56,374 nt of DNA. It comes from CAXTEJ01 sp964243295 (GTDB lineage: Bacteria; Actinomycetota; Actinomycetes; Actinomycetales; Angustibacteraceae). Every line of letters begins with the position of its first letter. The stretch's first letter is position 1. A model generated the notes under the pieces. It was given only the letters and a program-made list of their open reading frames with translations, was not told where the DNA came from and did no database searches. The translations under genes and the position numbers were made by a program. This document shows, piece by piece, positions 25,628-35,957 of this stretch. Location of the stretch: positions 1 through 56,374 of the forward strand of contig CAXTEJ010000021.1 in the NCBI GenBank assembly GCA_964243295.1. Reading direction: 5' to 3'.

Positions 25628-27457
25628 GTGCACGACCTCATAGCCGGGGTCATCGCGCTGGTCGCCTACGCCGCGGCCGCGTCCAAACTCCCCGCCGTGC
25701 GTCGTCAGCCGGGAGCCAGGGCCCCGCGGGCACTGTTCTGGACGCTGCTCGCCCTCGCCGTCGGCTGGACCTTCCTCACAGACACGGTGTCGCAGGCCTC
25801 AGCTCGCCTGGTCGGCGTGGAGCGCGTCGGCCAGCTGCTCGCCGATTGCTTCGCACTGGCGACCGGCTGCGGGACGCAGGCGATGCTGGTCTACCTGACC
25901 CACGACGACAGCACCGGCCGACGGCTGATGCGGCCTCGGCTGCTCGCCTTGACCGCCGCGATCACGGCCATGACGGTCGCCTTCGCCATCGAACGGCCGA
26001 GGGAGCTCAGCGGGCACCTGCCGGTCGACTACGGAACCAGCGACTTCTACCTGGCCTACTCAGCGCCCTACCTCGCGTTCCTCGCCTACATCTTCGTCGG
26101 CATCACCGGCCTGTGCTGGCGGTCCGCCCGGGGGGCGACCGGGGCCTCATACCTGGCCGCCGGCCTTCGGCTGATCGCCGTCGGCGGCGGCTTCGGGCTG
26201 CTGTACGTCGCTCTGCGCGCCGGGTACATCGCTCTGGCGCGAGCCACCGGCAGCACGCGCTTCGGTGAGGCATACAGCACCCTGTCGGACCTCGTCGTCG
26301 CCGTGACCACTGTCGTCGTCATCGTGGGCGCCACGCTGCCGTCGTGGGCACCGCGGCTGGCGCTGTACCGCGACGTCCGGCAGCTGTCGCCGCTGTGGCG
26401 AGTCCTCATTCGCCGCTTCCCAGAGCTCGCGCTCGCTCCGGCACCGTCACCAGTCGCCGAGGTCCTGCCGGTCGGCGACGTCCCACGCCGCCGCAACCGC
26501 CGTGTGATCGAGATCCTTGACGCACGCCTCGAGCTCCGTAGGCGCTTTCGGCCCGCCGTCGATGCGGACGCACGGCAGCGAGCATCCGACGCCGGCTTGC
26601 GCGGAGAAGAGCTCGCGGCGACCGTCGAAGCGGCCCGCATCGCGGTCGCCCTCCGCGAGTCCGACCAGGACCCCACGGTCGGCCAGGAGGACGCCGCGGC
26701 GCTGAACGGTGTGACGGCGGACCGTCAGGCGCCGCTTCCACAATCGCTGGCTGGAGGCGCAGACCTCGAGGCCGAGGCGAGCTGGCTGCGGAAGGTGTCA
26801 GGCGCCTTCACCCATTCGCCGGTCGTCACTCAGGTGGTCGCGGACCAGGCCGACGCCCAGCCAACGCCCGGCCGAAGGGTCTCCTACTGGGCTGCTCGGA
26901 TCATCACGGAGCTGACGGCCCCTGCGCCGGTGCTCGTGGCACTGCTGCTCGTCGTGGGTGCGGTGTCCGCTCCCAGCCTGCTCAGCGGTCTGGGCTGGGG
27001 GCTGCTGGCCGCGACGTTCTTCAGCATCGCGCCGTTCGCGGGCATCGTCTGGGCGGTGGTGGCCGGGCGGGTGACAGACCACCACGTCAGCCAACGCGCT
27101 CAGCGGCCCGTCATCATCTGCCTGTCGCTGGCCTCGTTCGCCGCCGGCTACACGACCCTGCGCCTCGGCGGCGCACCGAGCACCCTGCTCGACGTCATGA
27201 TCGCGCTGCTCGCCGCCGCCGTCGTGTGCCTGCTCGTGACGTTGAGCTGGAAGATGAGCATGCACATGGCCGTTGCCGCCTGCGCCGCCGTGCTTCTGCA
27301 GACGGTGGCTGGTGCAGCAGCGTGGGTGGGCCTGCCGGTGCTTCTGCTCATTGCATGGTCCCGGATCCGGCTGCAGGACCACACCCCAGCCCAGACCATC
27401 GCCGGCGCAGTCACTGGCGCCCTGGTCAGCGGCACGGTCTACGCCCTAGTCACCTGA
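25628..27457 (+). CDS. Membrane protein: MAB_1171c-like domain fused to PAP2-like domain (609 aa)
   Basis: A GTG at 25628 follows the peptidase stop; earlier in-frame starts lie inside the peptidase gene. Residues 1-250 hold about seven TM helices of the MAB_1171c-type pattern (VIALVAYAAAASKLP, LTHDDSTGRR, LPSWAPRLALYRDVRQLSPLW). Residues about 250-410 are a soluble charged linker. Residues 420-609 form a second membrane part with VFAGIVWAVVAGRVTDHHV-like and TLSWKMSMHMAVAA and RIRLQDHTPAQTIAGAV, the PAP2 phosphatase lipid-site order. The trio Xre, ImmA and this protein recurs in actinobacteria as far as I recall. Substrate unknown. Confidence 0.82.
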   Translation: MHDLIAGVIALVAYAAAASKLPAVRRQPGARAPRALFWTLLALAVGWTFLTDTVSQASARLVGVERVGQLLADCFALATGCGTQAMLVYLTHDDSTGRRLMRPRLLALTAAITAMTVAFAIERPRELSGHLPVDYGTSDFYLAYSAPYLAFLAYIFVGITGLCWRSARGATGASYLAAGLRLIAVGGGFGLLYVALRAGYIALARATGSTRFGEAYSTLSDLVVAVTTVVVIVGATLPSWAPRLALYRDVRQLSPLWRVLIRRFPELALAPAPSPVAEVLPVGDVPRRRNRRVIEILDARLELRRRFRPAVDADARQRASDAGLRGEELAATVEAARIAVALRESDQDPTVGQEDAAALNGVTADRQAPLPQSLAGGADLEAEASWLRKVSGAFTHSPVVTQVVADQADAQPTPGRRVSYWAARIITELTAPAPVLVALLLVVGAVSAPSLLSGLGWGLLAATFFSIAPFAGIVWAVVAGRVTDHHVSQRAQRPVIICLSLASFAAGYTTLRLGGAPSTLLDVMIALLAAAVVCLLVTLSWKMSMHMAVAACAAVLLQTVAGAAAWVGLPVLLLIAWSRIRLQDHTPAQTIAGAVTGALVSGTVYALVT

Positions 27458-27512
27458 GGCAGCGCCTACCGCCTCCTGACGACGAAGTGCGGACACGCAC
27501 TGTCCATCGGTG

Positions 27513-27543
27513 TTGACACAGACGTAGAACGCCGACGTACAGT
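27513..27543 (+). promoter_or_regulatory. Candidate promoter of the transfer operon
   Basis: TTGACA at 27513-27518 and TACAGT at 27538-27543, 19 bases apart, lie 78 bases upstream of the pilin-like gene. The spacing is longer than the usual 17, so it would be a weak or activator-dependent promoter. Confidence 0.42.
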
Positions 27544-27620
27544 CGTCCCACTGTCGTGTAACCCGTGACCACACCGGATCCACGTCAGTAACCCTGTCGT
27601 CGGCTTTGGAGGACCTTGTC

Positions 27621-28004
27621 ATGCGCGCCTGCCCTACTTCCGAGCGCCCCAGCGGACTGTCGTCGCCCCCCAGGGCCACTCCGGCGGTCCACGCCGCACG
27701 GCTGGTCACCGGTGGCGCAGCTCTGGCCGCCACGCTCGCGGCCGGCGGCCCCGCCTACGCCGCGGCGCCGACGCCCGGCTCGGTGCAGCCCCCGGGCACG
27801 CAGGGATTGACGACGATGCTGGGCTGGGGTGGGTGGCTGGTGTCGTTCGTGTGCGTGGCCGGCATCCTGATCGTCGCGGCCATGATGGCCCTGAAGCACC
27901 GCCGCGGTGAGGGCGGCGGCGAGGCGATGGGCGCTCTGGGCTGGGTGCTCGGCGCATGCGTGCTCGGCAGCGCCGCCGGCCCGCTCGCCAACGCACTGAT
28001 CTAG
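27621..28004 (+). CDS. VirB2/TrbC-like pilin subunit (127 aa)
   Basis: GGAGGA at 27608-27613 precedes the ATG at 27621. A long leader with a Pro-rich start and hydrophobic AARLVTGGAALAATLAAGGPAYAA ends in an AYAA signal-peptidase site. The mature part has two TM helices (GWLVSFVCVAGILIVAAMMAL and MGALGWVLGACVLGSAAGPL) separated by a short basic-Gly loop. That is the typical build of conjugative pilins. It opens the plus-strand secretion operon. Confidence 0.78.
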   Translation: MRACPTSERPSGLSSPPRATPAVHAARLVTGGAALAATLAAGGPAYAAAPTPGSVQPPGTQGLTTMLGWGGWLVSFVCVAGILIVAAMMALKHRRGEGGGEAMGALGWVLGACVLGSAAGPLANALI

Positions 28005-28078
28005 CCATGCCACTGGCAAGCGTGCCGGTCTTGACCCGCGGTGCCGAGGCCCGCGCTGGCCTGGAGTACGACAACGGC

Positions 28079-28768
28079 ATGACCACCAAGCGCTCCCGAG
28101 TGACCATCACCGCGGCCGTCGCGTTGACCGCCCTGCTGGGCGTTTCACTGATTGCTCTGCTCGGACGCGACAACGACAGCCGACCGGTAACGGCGTCACC
28201 GGTCGCCAGCGCGACCCCCACCGCGGCCGAAAGCGGTGCAGCCGTGGCCGCGGCGCCGTTGACGGCGCCGCCCACCGGGGTCAGCTGGGAGCTGTTCCAG
28301 GGCGTCGCCCTGCCGGTTAGCCGTACCGATGGGCCGACCCGCGTCGACGGTCCGGTGGCCGCCGGCTACAGCCACACGCCGGCCGGCGCCCTGCTCGCCG
28401 CAGCGCAGATACGGGTGCGGGCGCTGGCGACCCCAGGCGTGGACAACCTCCTGCGCGTCGTCGACGAGCAGTTCGCCCCGGGCCCCGGCAAGACGGCGTA
28501 CCGCAACCTCATCTCGACGTTGACCGACACAGCACCGCCCGCAGGCGGCTACACCCAGTACGTCGGCTTCCGGTACCTGTCCTACAGCCCGGAGGTCGCG
28601 GTCATCAGCCTGGCCAGTCAAGGCAACAGCGGGGTCCTGCGGGCCTCGACCAACACCGTCCGCTGGCTGAACGGCGACTGGCGCCTCGAGCGCGCCGCGG
28701 ATGGCCAGGAGCCCGGACAGGTCCTGCAGGACCGGGCTGGCTACGTCCCGTGGGCCGGAGTGTCCTAG
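28079..28768 (+). CDS. Single-pass transfer protein, VirB8-like position (229 aa)
   Basis: I use the ATG at 28079, which has GGAG 12 bases before it; an ATG at 28007 has no ribosome site. After a basic start comes one TM helix (VTITAAVALTALLGVSLIALL), then an Ala/Thr-rich linker and an extracytoplasmic domain. That domain has VSWELFQGVALPVSRTDGPT, GYSHTPAGALLAAAQIRVRAL and WLNGDWRLERA. The terminal W-x-x-GDW strand and helical start suggest an NTF2-like channel component. It ends directly before the VirB6-like gene. Confidence 0.72.
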   Translation: MTTKRSRVTITAAVALTALLGVSLIALLGRDNDSRPVTASPVASATPTAAESGAAVAAAPLTAPPTGVSWELFQGVALPVSRTDGPTRVDGPVAAGYSHTPAGALLAAAQIRVRALATPGVDNLLRVVDEQFAPGPGKTAYRNLISTLTDTAPPAGGYTQYVGFRYLSYSPEVAVISLASQGNSGVLRASTNTVRWLNGDWRLERAADGQEPGQVLQDRAGYVPWAGVS

Positions 28769-29959
28769 GTGCCCAGTCCCTGCGACATCATCCTGGACCC
28801 CACCCTCTGCGACGTTGCTGGTGACGCTGTCGTGGGAGCGGCGAGCTCGGCTGCGCAGGAGTTCGTGGATGCGTTCGCCGACGGGTTCTCCCAGCTCGTG
28901 GTGACGATGACGACGTTCTGGGTTGAGGTCCCGACACCGGCGGTCGGCGGTTCGGGCGGGGCTGTCGCGCAGGTGCAGGGGTCGGTGTACTGGGTGCAGG
29001 GCTTCATCCTGGTCGCGTCGCTGCTGTACGTGGCCGGCAAGACGGCGCTGACCCGCTCGGGCAAGGCCGCCGGCGAGGCCGCGGTCGGGCTGGGCGCGAT
29101 GGTGCTGACCGTCGGCGCCGGCGTCGCGGCGATCGACATCCTGGCCGTCGCGGGCGACAACTCGTCGAGCTGGATCATCAGCCGGTCGGTCGACGGGGAC
29201 ATGGCCTTCCGCCTCGGCGCGGTCAGCGGCGGGTCGGCGGACATGGCCGTGCTCGGCCTCGGGCTGGAGTTCATCGTCGCGCTGCTCGGGATCTTCTCCT
29301 GCATCGTGCAGATCTTCTTCCTCATCGCCCGCGTCGGGATCCTGACCGTCCTGGCCGGCACGCTCCCGCTGTCCGCGGCGGCGCTGTCGACCCCGGCGGG
29401 CAAGGCCTGGTTCAAGCGCAGCCTGGGCTGGATCATCGCGTTCCTGCTCTACAAGCCGGCCGCGGCGCTCATCTACGCCAGCGCCTTCACCCTGACCGCG
29501 AACGGTGAGGACCTGCTGAGCGTGCTGTCCGGGCTGATGCTCATCGTGCTGTCGGTGTTCGCGCTGCCAGCGCTGATGCGCCTGGCCGTGCCGATGGTCG
29601 CCGCTGCATCCGGCGGAGGCGGCGGTCAGCTCGCCGGCGCCGCCGCCGGCGCAGCACTTGCCAGCGGCGCCCGCAAGGTCGCCAACAGCTCCGGCGGCGG
29701 GCAGGCAGGCGGGTCCGGTCCCGGCCGGATCGCCGGTTCGTCCGGCGGCACCCCCAGCAGCGGCGGCGGCGGGAAGCCGAGCGGCAGCCCGAGCGGCGCC
29801 AAGCCGACCGGCGGGGGAGGCGGCAGCGGGTCGGCCGCCGGTGCCGGCGCGGGTGCGGCCGCAGGGGCCGGTGCTGTCGGCGCCGTCGCGCTCGCCGCGA
29901 AGGGCACCAAGGCCGCTGTCGGCGCGGCCGCGGGCAGCAGCACCGGCGAGCCGGCCTGA
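28769..29959 (+). CDS. VirB6/TrbL-like polytopic channel protein (396 aa)
   Basis: GTG start directly after the preceding stop. Six or so TM helices are visible between residues 75 and 265 (for example FILVASLLYVAGKTAL, AMVLTVGAGVAAIDILAV, IVALLGIFSCIVQIFFLIARVGI). The loop AGKAWFKRSLGWIIAFLLYKPAAALIYA is the strongest VirB6/TrbL-type segment. The last 130 residues are a Gly/Ala/Ser-rich low-complexity tail. It should form part of the inner-membrane secretion pore. Confidence 0.85.
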   Translation: MPSPCDIILDPTLCDVAGDAVVGAASSAAQEFVDAFADGFSQLVVTMTTFWVEVPTPAVGGSGGAVAQVQGSVYWVQGFILVASLLYVAGKTALTRSGKAAGEAAVGLGAMVLTVGAGVAAIDILAVAGDNSSSWIISRSVDGDMAFRLGAVSGGSADMAVLGLGLEFIVALLGIFSCIVQIFFLIARVGILTVLAGTLPLSAAALSTPAGKAWFKRSLGWIIAFLLYKPAAALIYASAFTLTANGEDLLSVLSGLMLIVLSVFALPALMRLAVPMVAAASGGGGGQLAGAAAGAALASGARKVANSSGGGQAGGSGPGRIAGSSGGTPSSGGGGKPSGSPSGAKPTGGGGGSGSAAGAGAGAAAGAGAVGAVALAAKGTKAAVGAAAGSSTGEPA

Positions 29960-30104
29960 CGGCCTCAGCCGCCGCAACCATCCATACGACCACCACCGCA
30001 CCGACGCACCGCACCGCACCACACCGGCGCTACCCGGGCGCCCGGCGGCGGCGGTGTCGTCGGCGGCTGCCCATTTCCTGTTGGACTGATCGAAGGGCTC
30101 GACG

Positions 30105-31688
30105 ATGACGACCACCCTGCCGCCGGCCGCTCGCGCGGCCGACGGTGAGCCGCGGACCTACGGCAACTGGCGCAAGCCGACGACCCCGGGCCTGCCCGGG
30201 CTGGGCATGCTCGGCACCGCCGTGGCGCTCGGCGGGCTGGTGCTGGCGGTGCTGGTGCAGATGGTCGCCGGGCTGCTGCCCGCGGCGGTGACGCTGCTGG
30301 TCGTGCTGCTGCTCGTCGCGCCGCTGCTGTACCGAAACCGGTCGGGCCGTAACGGCTGGCAGGCGCTGACGGCCCGGGTGATGTGGCTGCTCGGCCGCCG
30401 CCGCGGCCAGACGCTCTACCGGTCGGGGCTGGCAGGGCCGGTCGCCTACGGCGCGCACACCCTGCCCGGGCTGCTGGCCGCCTCCACCCTGTATGAGTGC
30501 GTCGACAGCTACGGCGAGCCGTTCGCGATGCTGCACGTCCCGGCGACCCGGCACTTCTCGGTCGTCCTGCGGTGCGACCCGGAAGGCAGCCAACTCGTCG
30601 ACCCGGACACCGCCGACACCTGGGTCGCCCGCTGGGGGACCTGGCTGGCCGAGCTCCCCCGCGAACCGAACCTCGAAGCCGCGTCCGCGACGGTCGAGAC
30701 GGCTCCGGACCCCGGGTCGCGGCTGGCCCGGGAGGTCGACACGCTGCTGACCGACGGCGCCCCGGCGCTGGCCCGGCAGATGCTGACCGAGGCCACCGAC
30801 ACCTACGCCCTCGGATCGCCGCAGGTTCACGGCCGGGTCGCGCTGACGTTCTCCGCGACCCGCCGGGTCGTCGAGGACCCCGAGCTGTTCGCCGGCCGAC
30901 AGGCCCGTAAGGCGGGTAGGCAGCGGGCGCGGGTGCTGACGCCGGCGGAGATGGCGGCGCAGATCGGCAGCCGCCTGCCCGCGCTCGTGCGGGAGCTCGC
31001 GACGACCGGCGCCGGCGGCGTCCGCGCGCTGACCGCCACCGAGCTCGCGCAGACCGTCCGGACCGCCTACGACCCCGCCGCCGGCCCGGTCCTGGAAGCG
31101 GCCCGGGCGCGTGGTGAGGACCCCGGCATTGCCTGGGCGCAGGCGGGGCCGGTCGCGCAGGCCGAGGACTGGGGGGCACTGCGGCACGACAGCGGCACCT
31201 CGGTGACCTGGCAGATGACCGAAGCCCCCCGCGGCGCCGTCCACTCCCAGGTCCTGCGCGCGCTGCTCGAGCCGAACAACGAGCTGACCCGCAAGCGCGT
31301 GACGCTGCTGTACCGGCCGCACGACCCGTCGACGTCGGCCCGGATCGCGCACAACGACGTCCGCACCGCCCTCGGGCAGGCCACGATGCGCGCCGGGGAA
31401 GGCAAGGCCGCCGAGACCCTGGACCTGCAGGCCGCCCGGCAGACCGCGACCGAGGAAGCCTCCGGCGCCGGCCTGACCCGCTTCTCGCTGCTGGTCACCG
31501 CCACCGTCACCGACCCCGCCCAGCTGCCGCATGTCGCGGACCTCATCGACCAGGCCGGCGGCGCGAGCCGGCTGCAGCTGCGTCGCGTCTACGCCGGGCA
31601 GTCCGCCTCGTTCGCCGCCTGCCTGGGCATCGGCCTGGTCCTGAACAGCCACGTCGCCGTCCCCGCCGCCGTCCGCCAGTACCTCTGA
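30105..31688 (+). CDS. SCO6880-family type IV secretion protein (527 aa)
   Basis: Two TM helices near residues 35-75 form a PrgI-like N-terminus (LGMLGTAVALGGLVLAVLVQ). A long cytoplasmic part follows with GRRRGQTLYRSGLAGPVAY, LYECVDSYGEPFAMLHVPAT, TRKRVTLLYRPHDPSTSARI and VYAGQSASFAACLGIGLVL. This is the order I associate with SCO6880 proteins, the N-terminal partner of VirB4 ATPases in actinobacteria. ATP-binding motifs are absent and are supplied by the separate gene at 32393. It would couple pore and motor. Confidence 0.87.
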   Translation: MTTTLPPAARAADGEPRTYGNWRKPTTPGLPGLGMLGTAVALGGLVLAVLVQMVAGLLPAAVTLLVVLLLVAPLLYRNRSGRNGWQALTARVMWLLGRRRGQTLYRSGLAGPVAYGAHTLPGLLAASTLYECVDSYGEPFAMLHVPATRHFSVVLRCDPEGSQLVDPDTADTWVARWGTWLAELPREPNLEAASATVETAPDPGSRLAREVDTLLTDGAPALARQMLTEATDTYALGSPQVHGRVALTFSATRRVVEDPELFAGRQARKAGRQRARVLTPAEMAAQIGSRLPALVRELATTGAGGVRALTATELAQTVRTAYDPAAGPVLEAARARGEDPGIAWAQAGPVAQAEDWGALRHDSGTSVTWQMTEAPRGAVHSQVLRALLEPNNELTRKRVTLLYRPHDPSTSARIAHNDVRTALGQATMRAGEGKAAETLDLQAARQTATEEASGAGLTRFSLLVTATVTDPAQLPHVADLIDQAGGASRLQLRRVYAGQSASFAACLGIGLVLNSHVAVPAAVRQYL

Positions 31689-31693
31689 CCACG

Positions 31694-32302
31694 ATGGCCA
31701 GCAGCCCGAGCAGCGGCGCCGCCGCCGTCGCGCAGCTCGTGACCGCGCAGCTGGCGGCCACGCCGCTCGCCGGGTCACCGGCCGGACCGGCTGCCACGGA
31801 CGTCCCGTTGGCGGATGTGCTGCCGCCGCTGCTGGGGGAGCCGCTGGCCGAGGCGGCGCTACTGGGGTGCGTGCTGCGCGCTGGGCCGCAGGTCGCCGCC
31901 GACCTGCTCCGGCAGGTGACCGCCGAGGACTGGGCCGTGCCGGTGCACGCCCACGTCGCCGCCGCCGCCTGCGCCCTGCTCGAGCAAGCTCAGCCGGTTG
32001 ACCCGGTGACGGTCCTCGGGCAGCTCCGCCGGCAGGGCTTGGAGGACGCGCGGACCGCCAACCGGGACACCGGCGTGCTGCTCGTCGAGCTCTGCCACGC
32101 CGCGCCGAGCGTCAGCAGCGCCGGCCACTACCTACGGATCGTGCTCGAGCACTCCTACCGCCGGCGGGTCCAGCGGGCCGCGACCCGGCTGGCGCAGGCG
32201 GCCGAGGCCGGGTCAATGACCGAACTGACGGCCGTCGTCGCCCGCGAGCACGCCGCGCTCACCCGCTCCGCCCGGCGCATGGGCGCCACCCGCACCGCCT
32301 GA
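31694..32302 (+). CDS. DnaB-helicase N-terminal-domain-like protein (202 aa)
   Basis: Residues about 45-150 match the DnaB N-terminal domain: LAEAALLGCVLRAGPQVAADLL, TAEDWAVPVHAHVAAAACAL, VDPVTVLGQLRRQGLED and APSVSSAGHYLRIVLEHSYRRR. The ATPase core of DnaB is missing. Five bases separate it from the SCO6880-like gene. A stand-alone DnaB-N module in a transfer operon could recruit host primase or replication factors to the transferred strand. That role is inferred. Confidence 0.82.
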   Translation: MASSPSSGAAAVAQLVTAQLAATPLAGSPAGPAATDVPLADVLPPLLGEPLAEAALLGCVLRAGPQVAADLLRQVTAEDWAVPVHAHVAAAACALLEQAQPVDPVTVLGQLRRQGLEDARTANRDTGVLLVELCHAAPSVSSAGHYLRIVLEHSYRRRVQRAATRLAQAAEAGSMTELTAVVAREHAALTRSARRMGATRTA

Positions 32303-32392
32303 CCACGAGTCCACGACCTCCCCCCGATCCGCACCTGACCGCAGGACGGCCCCGCGTTGCGGGCCCGGCCGCGGTCGAGACAGGAGACCGCC

Positions 32393-33939
32393 ATGCCCAC
32401 CCCCACGCGCGTTGCAGCAGACAGCACAAACCGCGCCGCCAACGCGGCCGCTGCGGCGGCTGGGCTGCGGCCGGGGCCGCGGGGGTTCCGGGGCCGTGGC
32501 AACGGCCGGGTGTCCTACGTCGAGGCGCCGCCGGAATGGCGCGCCACGACCGTCCAGGCGTGCGGGCTGTTCCCCTGGGCGGTCGGCGGCGGCACCCCGA
32601 CCCTGGGAGTGCCGATCGGGCGGCACCTGCGGGCCGGGACGACGGTCTGCTTCGACCCGATCAACTGGTTCGAACGCGGCCGCTACCTGCCGAACCCGTC
32701 CTACTTCTGCCTCGGGCTTCCCGGGCTCGGGAAGTCGACGTTCACCCGCCGGCAGGTCCTCGGCCTGTCCGCGCAGGGCGTCCGGCCGCTGGTGCTCGGG
32801 GACCTCAAGCCCGACTACGCCGACCTCATCGCCGCGATCGGCGGGCAGGTCGTCAAGCTCGGCCGCGGCCTCGGTTCGCTCAACGTCCTGGCCGTCGGCG
32901 CCCTCGAGCAGGCCGCCCGCCGCCTCGGCGGCGCCGACGCCGAGCGGCTGCGCGCCGAAGCCCACGGCCGGCGCCTGGCAGTCGTGTCCGGGCTCATCCT
33001 GATCGTGCGCGGCACGCCGATCGCCGACTACGAACGCGCCGTGCTGTCCGCCGCCCTACGGGTGCTGTTCCCCCGCACCACCGGCGGGGGCAGCGGCGGG
33101 GGAGGGGGTGGGACAACGCCGGTGCTGCCGGACCTCGTGCAAGTGCTCGACCAGGGACCGGACGAGGTCCGGGCGGTCACCCTGCACCGCGGGGACGAGG
33201 ACCGCTACCGGGACGCGATCGACCCGCTGCACCGCTCGCTGCTCGCGCTGCTCGACGGGCCCCTTGGCGACACCTTCAGCCGGCAGACGACCGTCCCGAT
33301 CGCGCTGGACTCACCCGGGGTGGCGATCGACGTCTCCGGCATCTCCAGCACGGACACGCACCTGCAGGCGGCGGTGCTGCTGGCGTGCTGGTCCGACGGG
33401 TTCGGCGCCGTCGAAGGCGCCAACGCCCTCGCCGACGCCGGCGAGGCGCCGCAGCGCCGCTACTTCGTCGTGCTCGACGAGCTGTGGCGGGTGCTGCGCT
33501 CCGGCGTCGGGATGGTCGACAACGTCGACGCCCTGACCCGCCTCAACCGCACCCAAGGGGTCGGGATGGCGCAGATCACGCACACCATGAGCGACCTGCG
33601 GGCCCTGTCGAACGCCGAGGACATCGCCAAGGCCCGCGGGTTCGTCGAGCGCGCCGGCGCCGTCGTCATCGGCGGCCTGCCGAGCCAAGAGCTCGACGAC
33701 CTGCAGCAGGTCGTGCCGTTCACCCACGCCGAGCACGACCTCATCACCGAATGGTCCACCCCCGCATCCTGGGACGAGCGAGAAGACCCACCAGGCATGG
33801 GCAACTTCCTGCTCAAGATCGGCCGCCGCCCAGGCGTGCCGATGCACCTGGACCTCACCAAGGCCGAGGTCAACGCCGGCGTCCACAACACCAACAAGCG
33901 CTGGACCACCGGCCGCGGCGGCCTGCAAGCGAGCGCACG

Positions 33940-33943
<4 letters not shown>
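32393..33943 (+). CDS. VirB4-like secretion ATPase (516 aa)
   Basis: AGGAGA precedes the ATG at 32393. The Walker A motif GLPGLGKST is at residues 108-116, following PINWFERGRYLPNPSYFCL. Walker B is FVVLDELWRVL. The motif GVGMAQITHTMSDLRAL near the end is characteristic of VirB4/TraC-type ATPases. It powers assembly of the channel or substrate transfer at the cytoplasmic face. A Gly-rich insert (GGGSGGGGGG-like) lies near residue 235. The stop overlaps the tiny His-Asp gene. Confidence 0.9.
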
Positions 33944-34061
<118 letters not shown>

Positions 34062-34062
<1 letters not shown>

Positions 34063-35957
34063 TGCCCCGGGCGGTCAGCCCCGCGGGCGGTGGGGGAGGG
34101 GACGCCGCCGCGTGGGTCATCCCCGGCGCCGCCGCGGCCGGTCTGGTCGTGGGCGGGGCGCTGTGGGTCGGTGGCGGGCTGGCGTCGCTGCTGTCCGGCG
34201 CCGGCTGGCACTCCGCGCCGTTCGGCCTGTCGCTGCTGATCGGCGTCGTCACCGACGGGACGCGGCCGTACTGGCCGGCGGCGGACCCGCGGCTGGTCGC
34301 CGGCCTCGCGGTGGGGCTCGCAGCCGTCGTGCTGCTGCCCCTGGGGGTGCTGGTGCTGCGCCGCTACCTTCACGCCCCCGCCGCGGACGACCCGAGCCGG
34401 TCGCTGGCCCGCGGGATGCACCTGCAGCCGATGCTCCGGCGACAGGCCGCCGCCCGTGCGCTGCGGCTGCGACCGTCCCTGGCCGGCACCAAGCCGCAGG
34501 ACCTGCCGGCCGGCGACGTCGGGCTGCTGCTCGGCCGGCTCGGCCCCAAGCCCCGCTCGGCGGAGCTGTTCTGCTCCTGGGAGGACGTCGCGGTCGCGAT
34601 CATGGCGCCACGGTCCGGCAAGACCACCACTCTGGCCGTCCCGGTAACCCTGGCCGCCCCGGGCGCCGTCGTGCTGACCTCGAACAAGACCGAGGGCTGG
34701 AAGGAAACCGCCCAGCTCCGGGCCGAGCAGACCGGGGAGACCGTCTGGACGTTCGACCCGCAGCGCATCGCCCACACCCCGCAGACCTGGTGGTGGAACC
34801 CACTGCGCGACCTGACCACGGTCGCGGAGGCCAACCGGCTCGCCGGGCACTTCGTCGCGACCGTCGAGGACGACCGCCGCGACATCTGGGGCCCCGCCGC
34901 CAAGGAGCTGCTCGCCACCCTGCTGCTGGCCGCCGCGGTCGGCGGCCGGTCGCTGGTCGACGTGTACGAGTGGCTGGCGAACGAAGCCACCCCCGTCCCC
35001 GGCGGTCTGCTGCGCGAGCACGGCTACGACCTGCTCGCCCGCACCCTGCGCGGCACCCAGGACAGCCCGCCCGAGACCCGCGGCAGCGTCTACTTCACCG
35101 CCCGCGCCGCCACCGCCTGCCTGCGCGACCCGCAGATCACCGCCTGGGTCACGCCCCCGTCCAACGGCGCCAACAGCACCAACAGGGCTGATGGGCCTGA
35201 CCACCCCGATGGGGCGGCCAGGAGGCTGGTCGAGTTCCGGCCGGAGGACTTCCCGACCTCCCGGCAGACCCTCTACCTGCTGAGCAAGGACGAGGGCGGC
35301 AGCGCCGGCCCGCTGGTCGCGGCGCTGACCGACCGGGTGCTGCGGTGCGGCGTCGCCGCCGCCGAACGCCGCGGCGGACGGCTGGACCCGCCGATGGTCC
35401 TGGTCCTGGACGAGGCCGCGAACATCTGCCGGATCTCAGACCTGCCCGCGCTCTACTCCCACCTCGGCTCGCGCGGGATCATCCCGCTGACGATCCTGCA
35501 GTCCTACAGCCAGGCCGTCGGGGTGTGGGGCGAGACTGGCACCAAGGCCCTGTGGGGCGCCGCGACCGTCAAGCTCATCGGCGCCGGCATGGACGACCCC
35601 TCGTTCGCCGAGGACCTGTCCCGGCTCGTCGGCGAGCACGACGTCCTCACCGTCAGCCGCTCGAGCGGCGGCGGCCGGGGCGGCAGCAGCCGCACCGCCG
35701 CCACCCGCCAGCAGCGGATCCTGCCGGCCAACGCGATCCGCGAGCTCCCCAAGGGGCGGGCGCTGCTGCTCGCGACCGGCAGCAAGCCCGCTCTGCTGAC
35801 CCTGCAGCCCTGGTATCACGGCCCCCGCGCCGCCGAGATCACCGCCGCCGAGGCCACCGCGATGGCCAGCATCACCGCCCGCGCCACCGGCAGCGCGGGC
35901 GCAGGCTCACCGATCCCGGCGCAGTCGGCCGGCGTGCAGACCGAGGCGCGGGCATGA
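34062..35957 (+). CDS. VirD4/TraG-like coupling protein (631 aa)
   Basis: ATG at 34062 in a TGATG overlap. An N-terminal region with two TM helices (residues 15-45 and 80-105) is followed by the Walker A motif PRSGKTTT, preceded by VAVAIMA. WWWNPLRDL is the coupling-protein motif. MVLVLDEAANI is Walker B and IPLTILQSYSQAVGVWG the motor motif. It brings the relaxase-bound strand to the channel. The C-terminal 60 residues are Ala-rich. The stop overlaps the DUF4913 gene. Confidence 0.92.
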
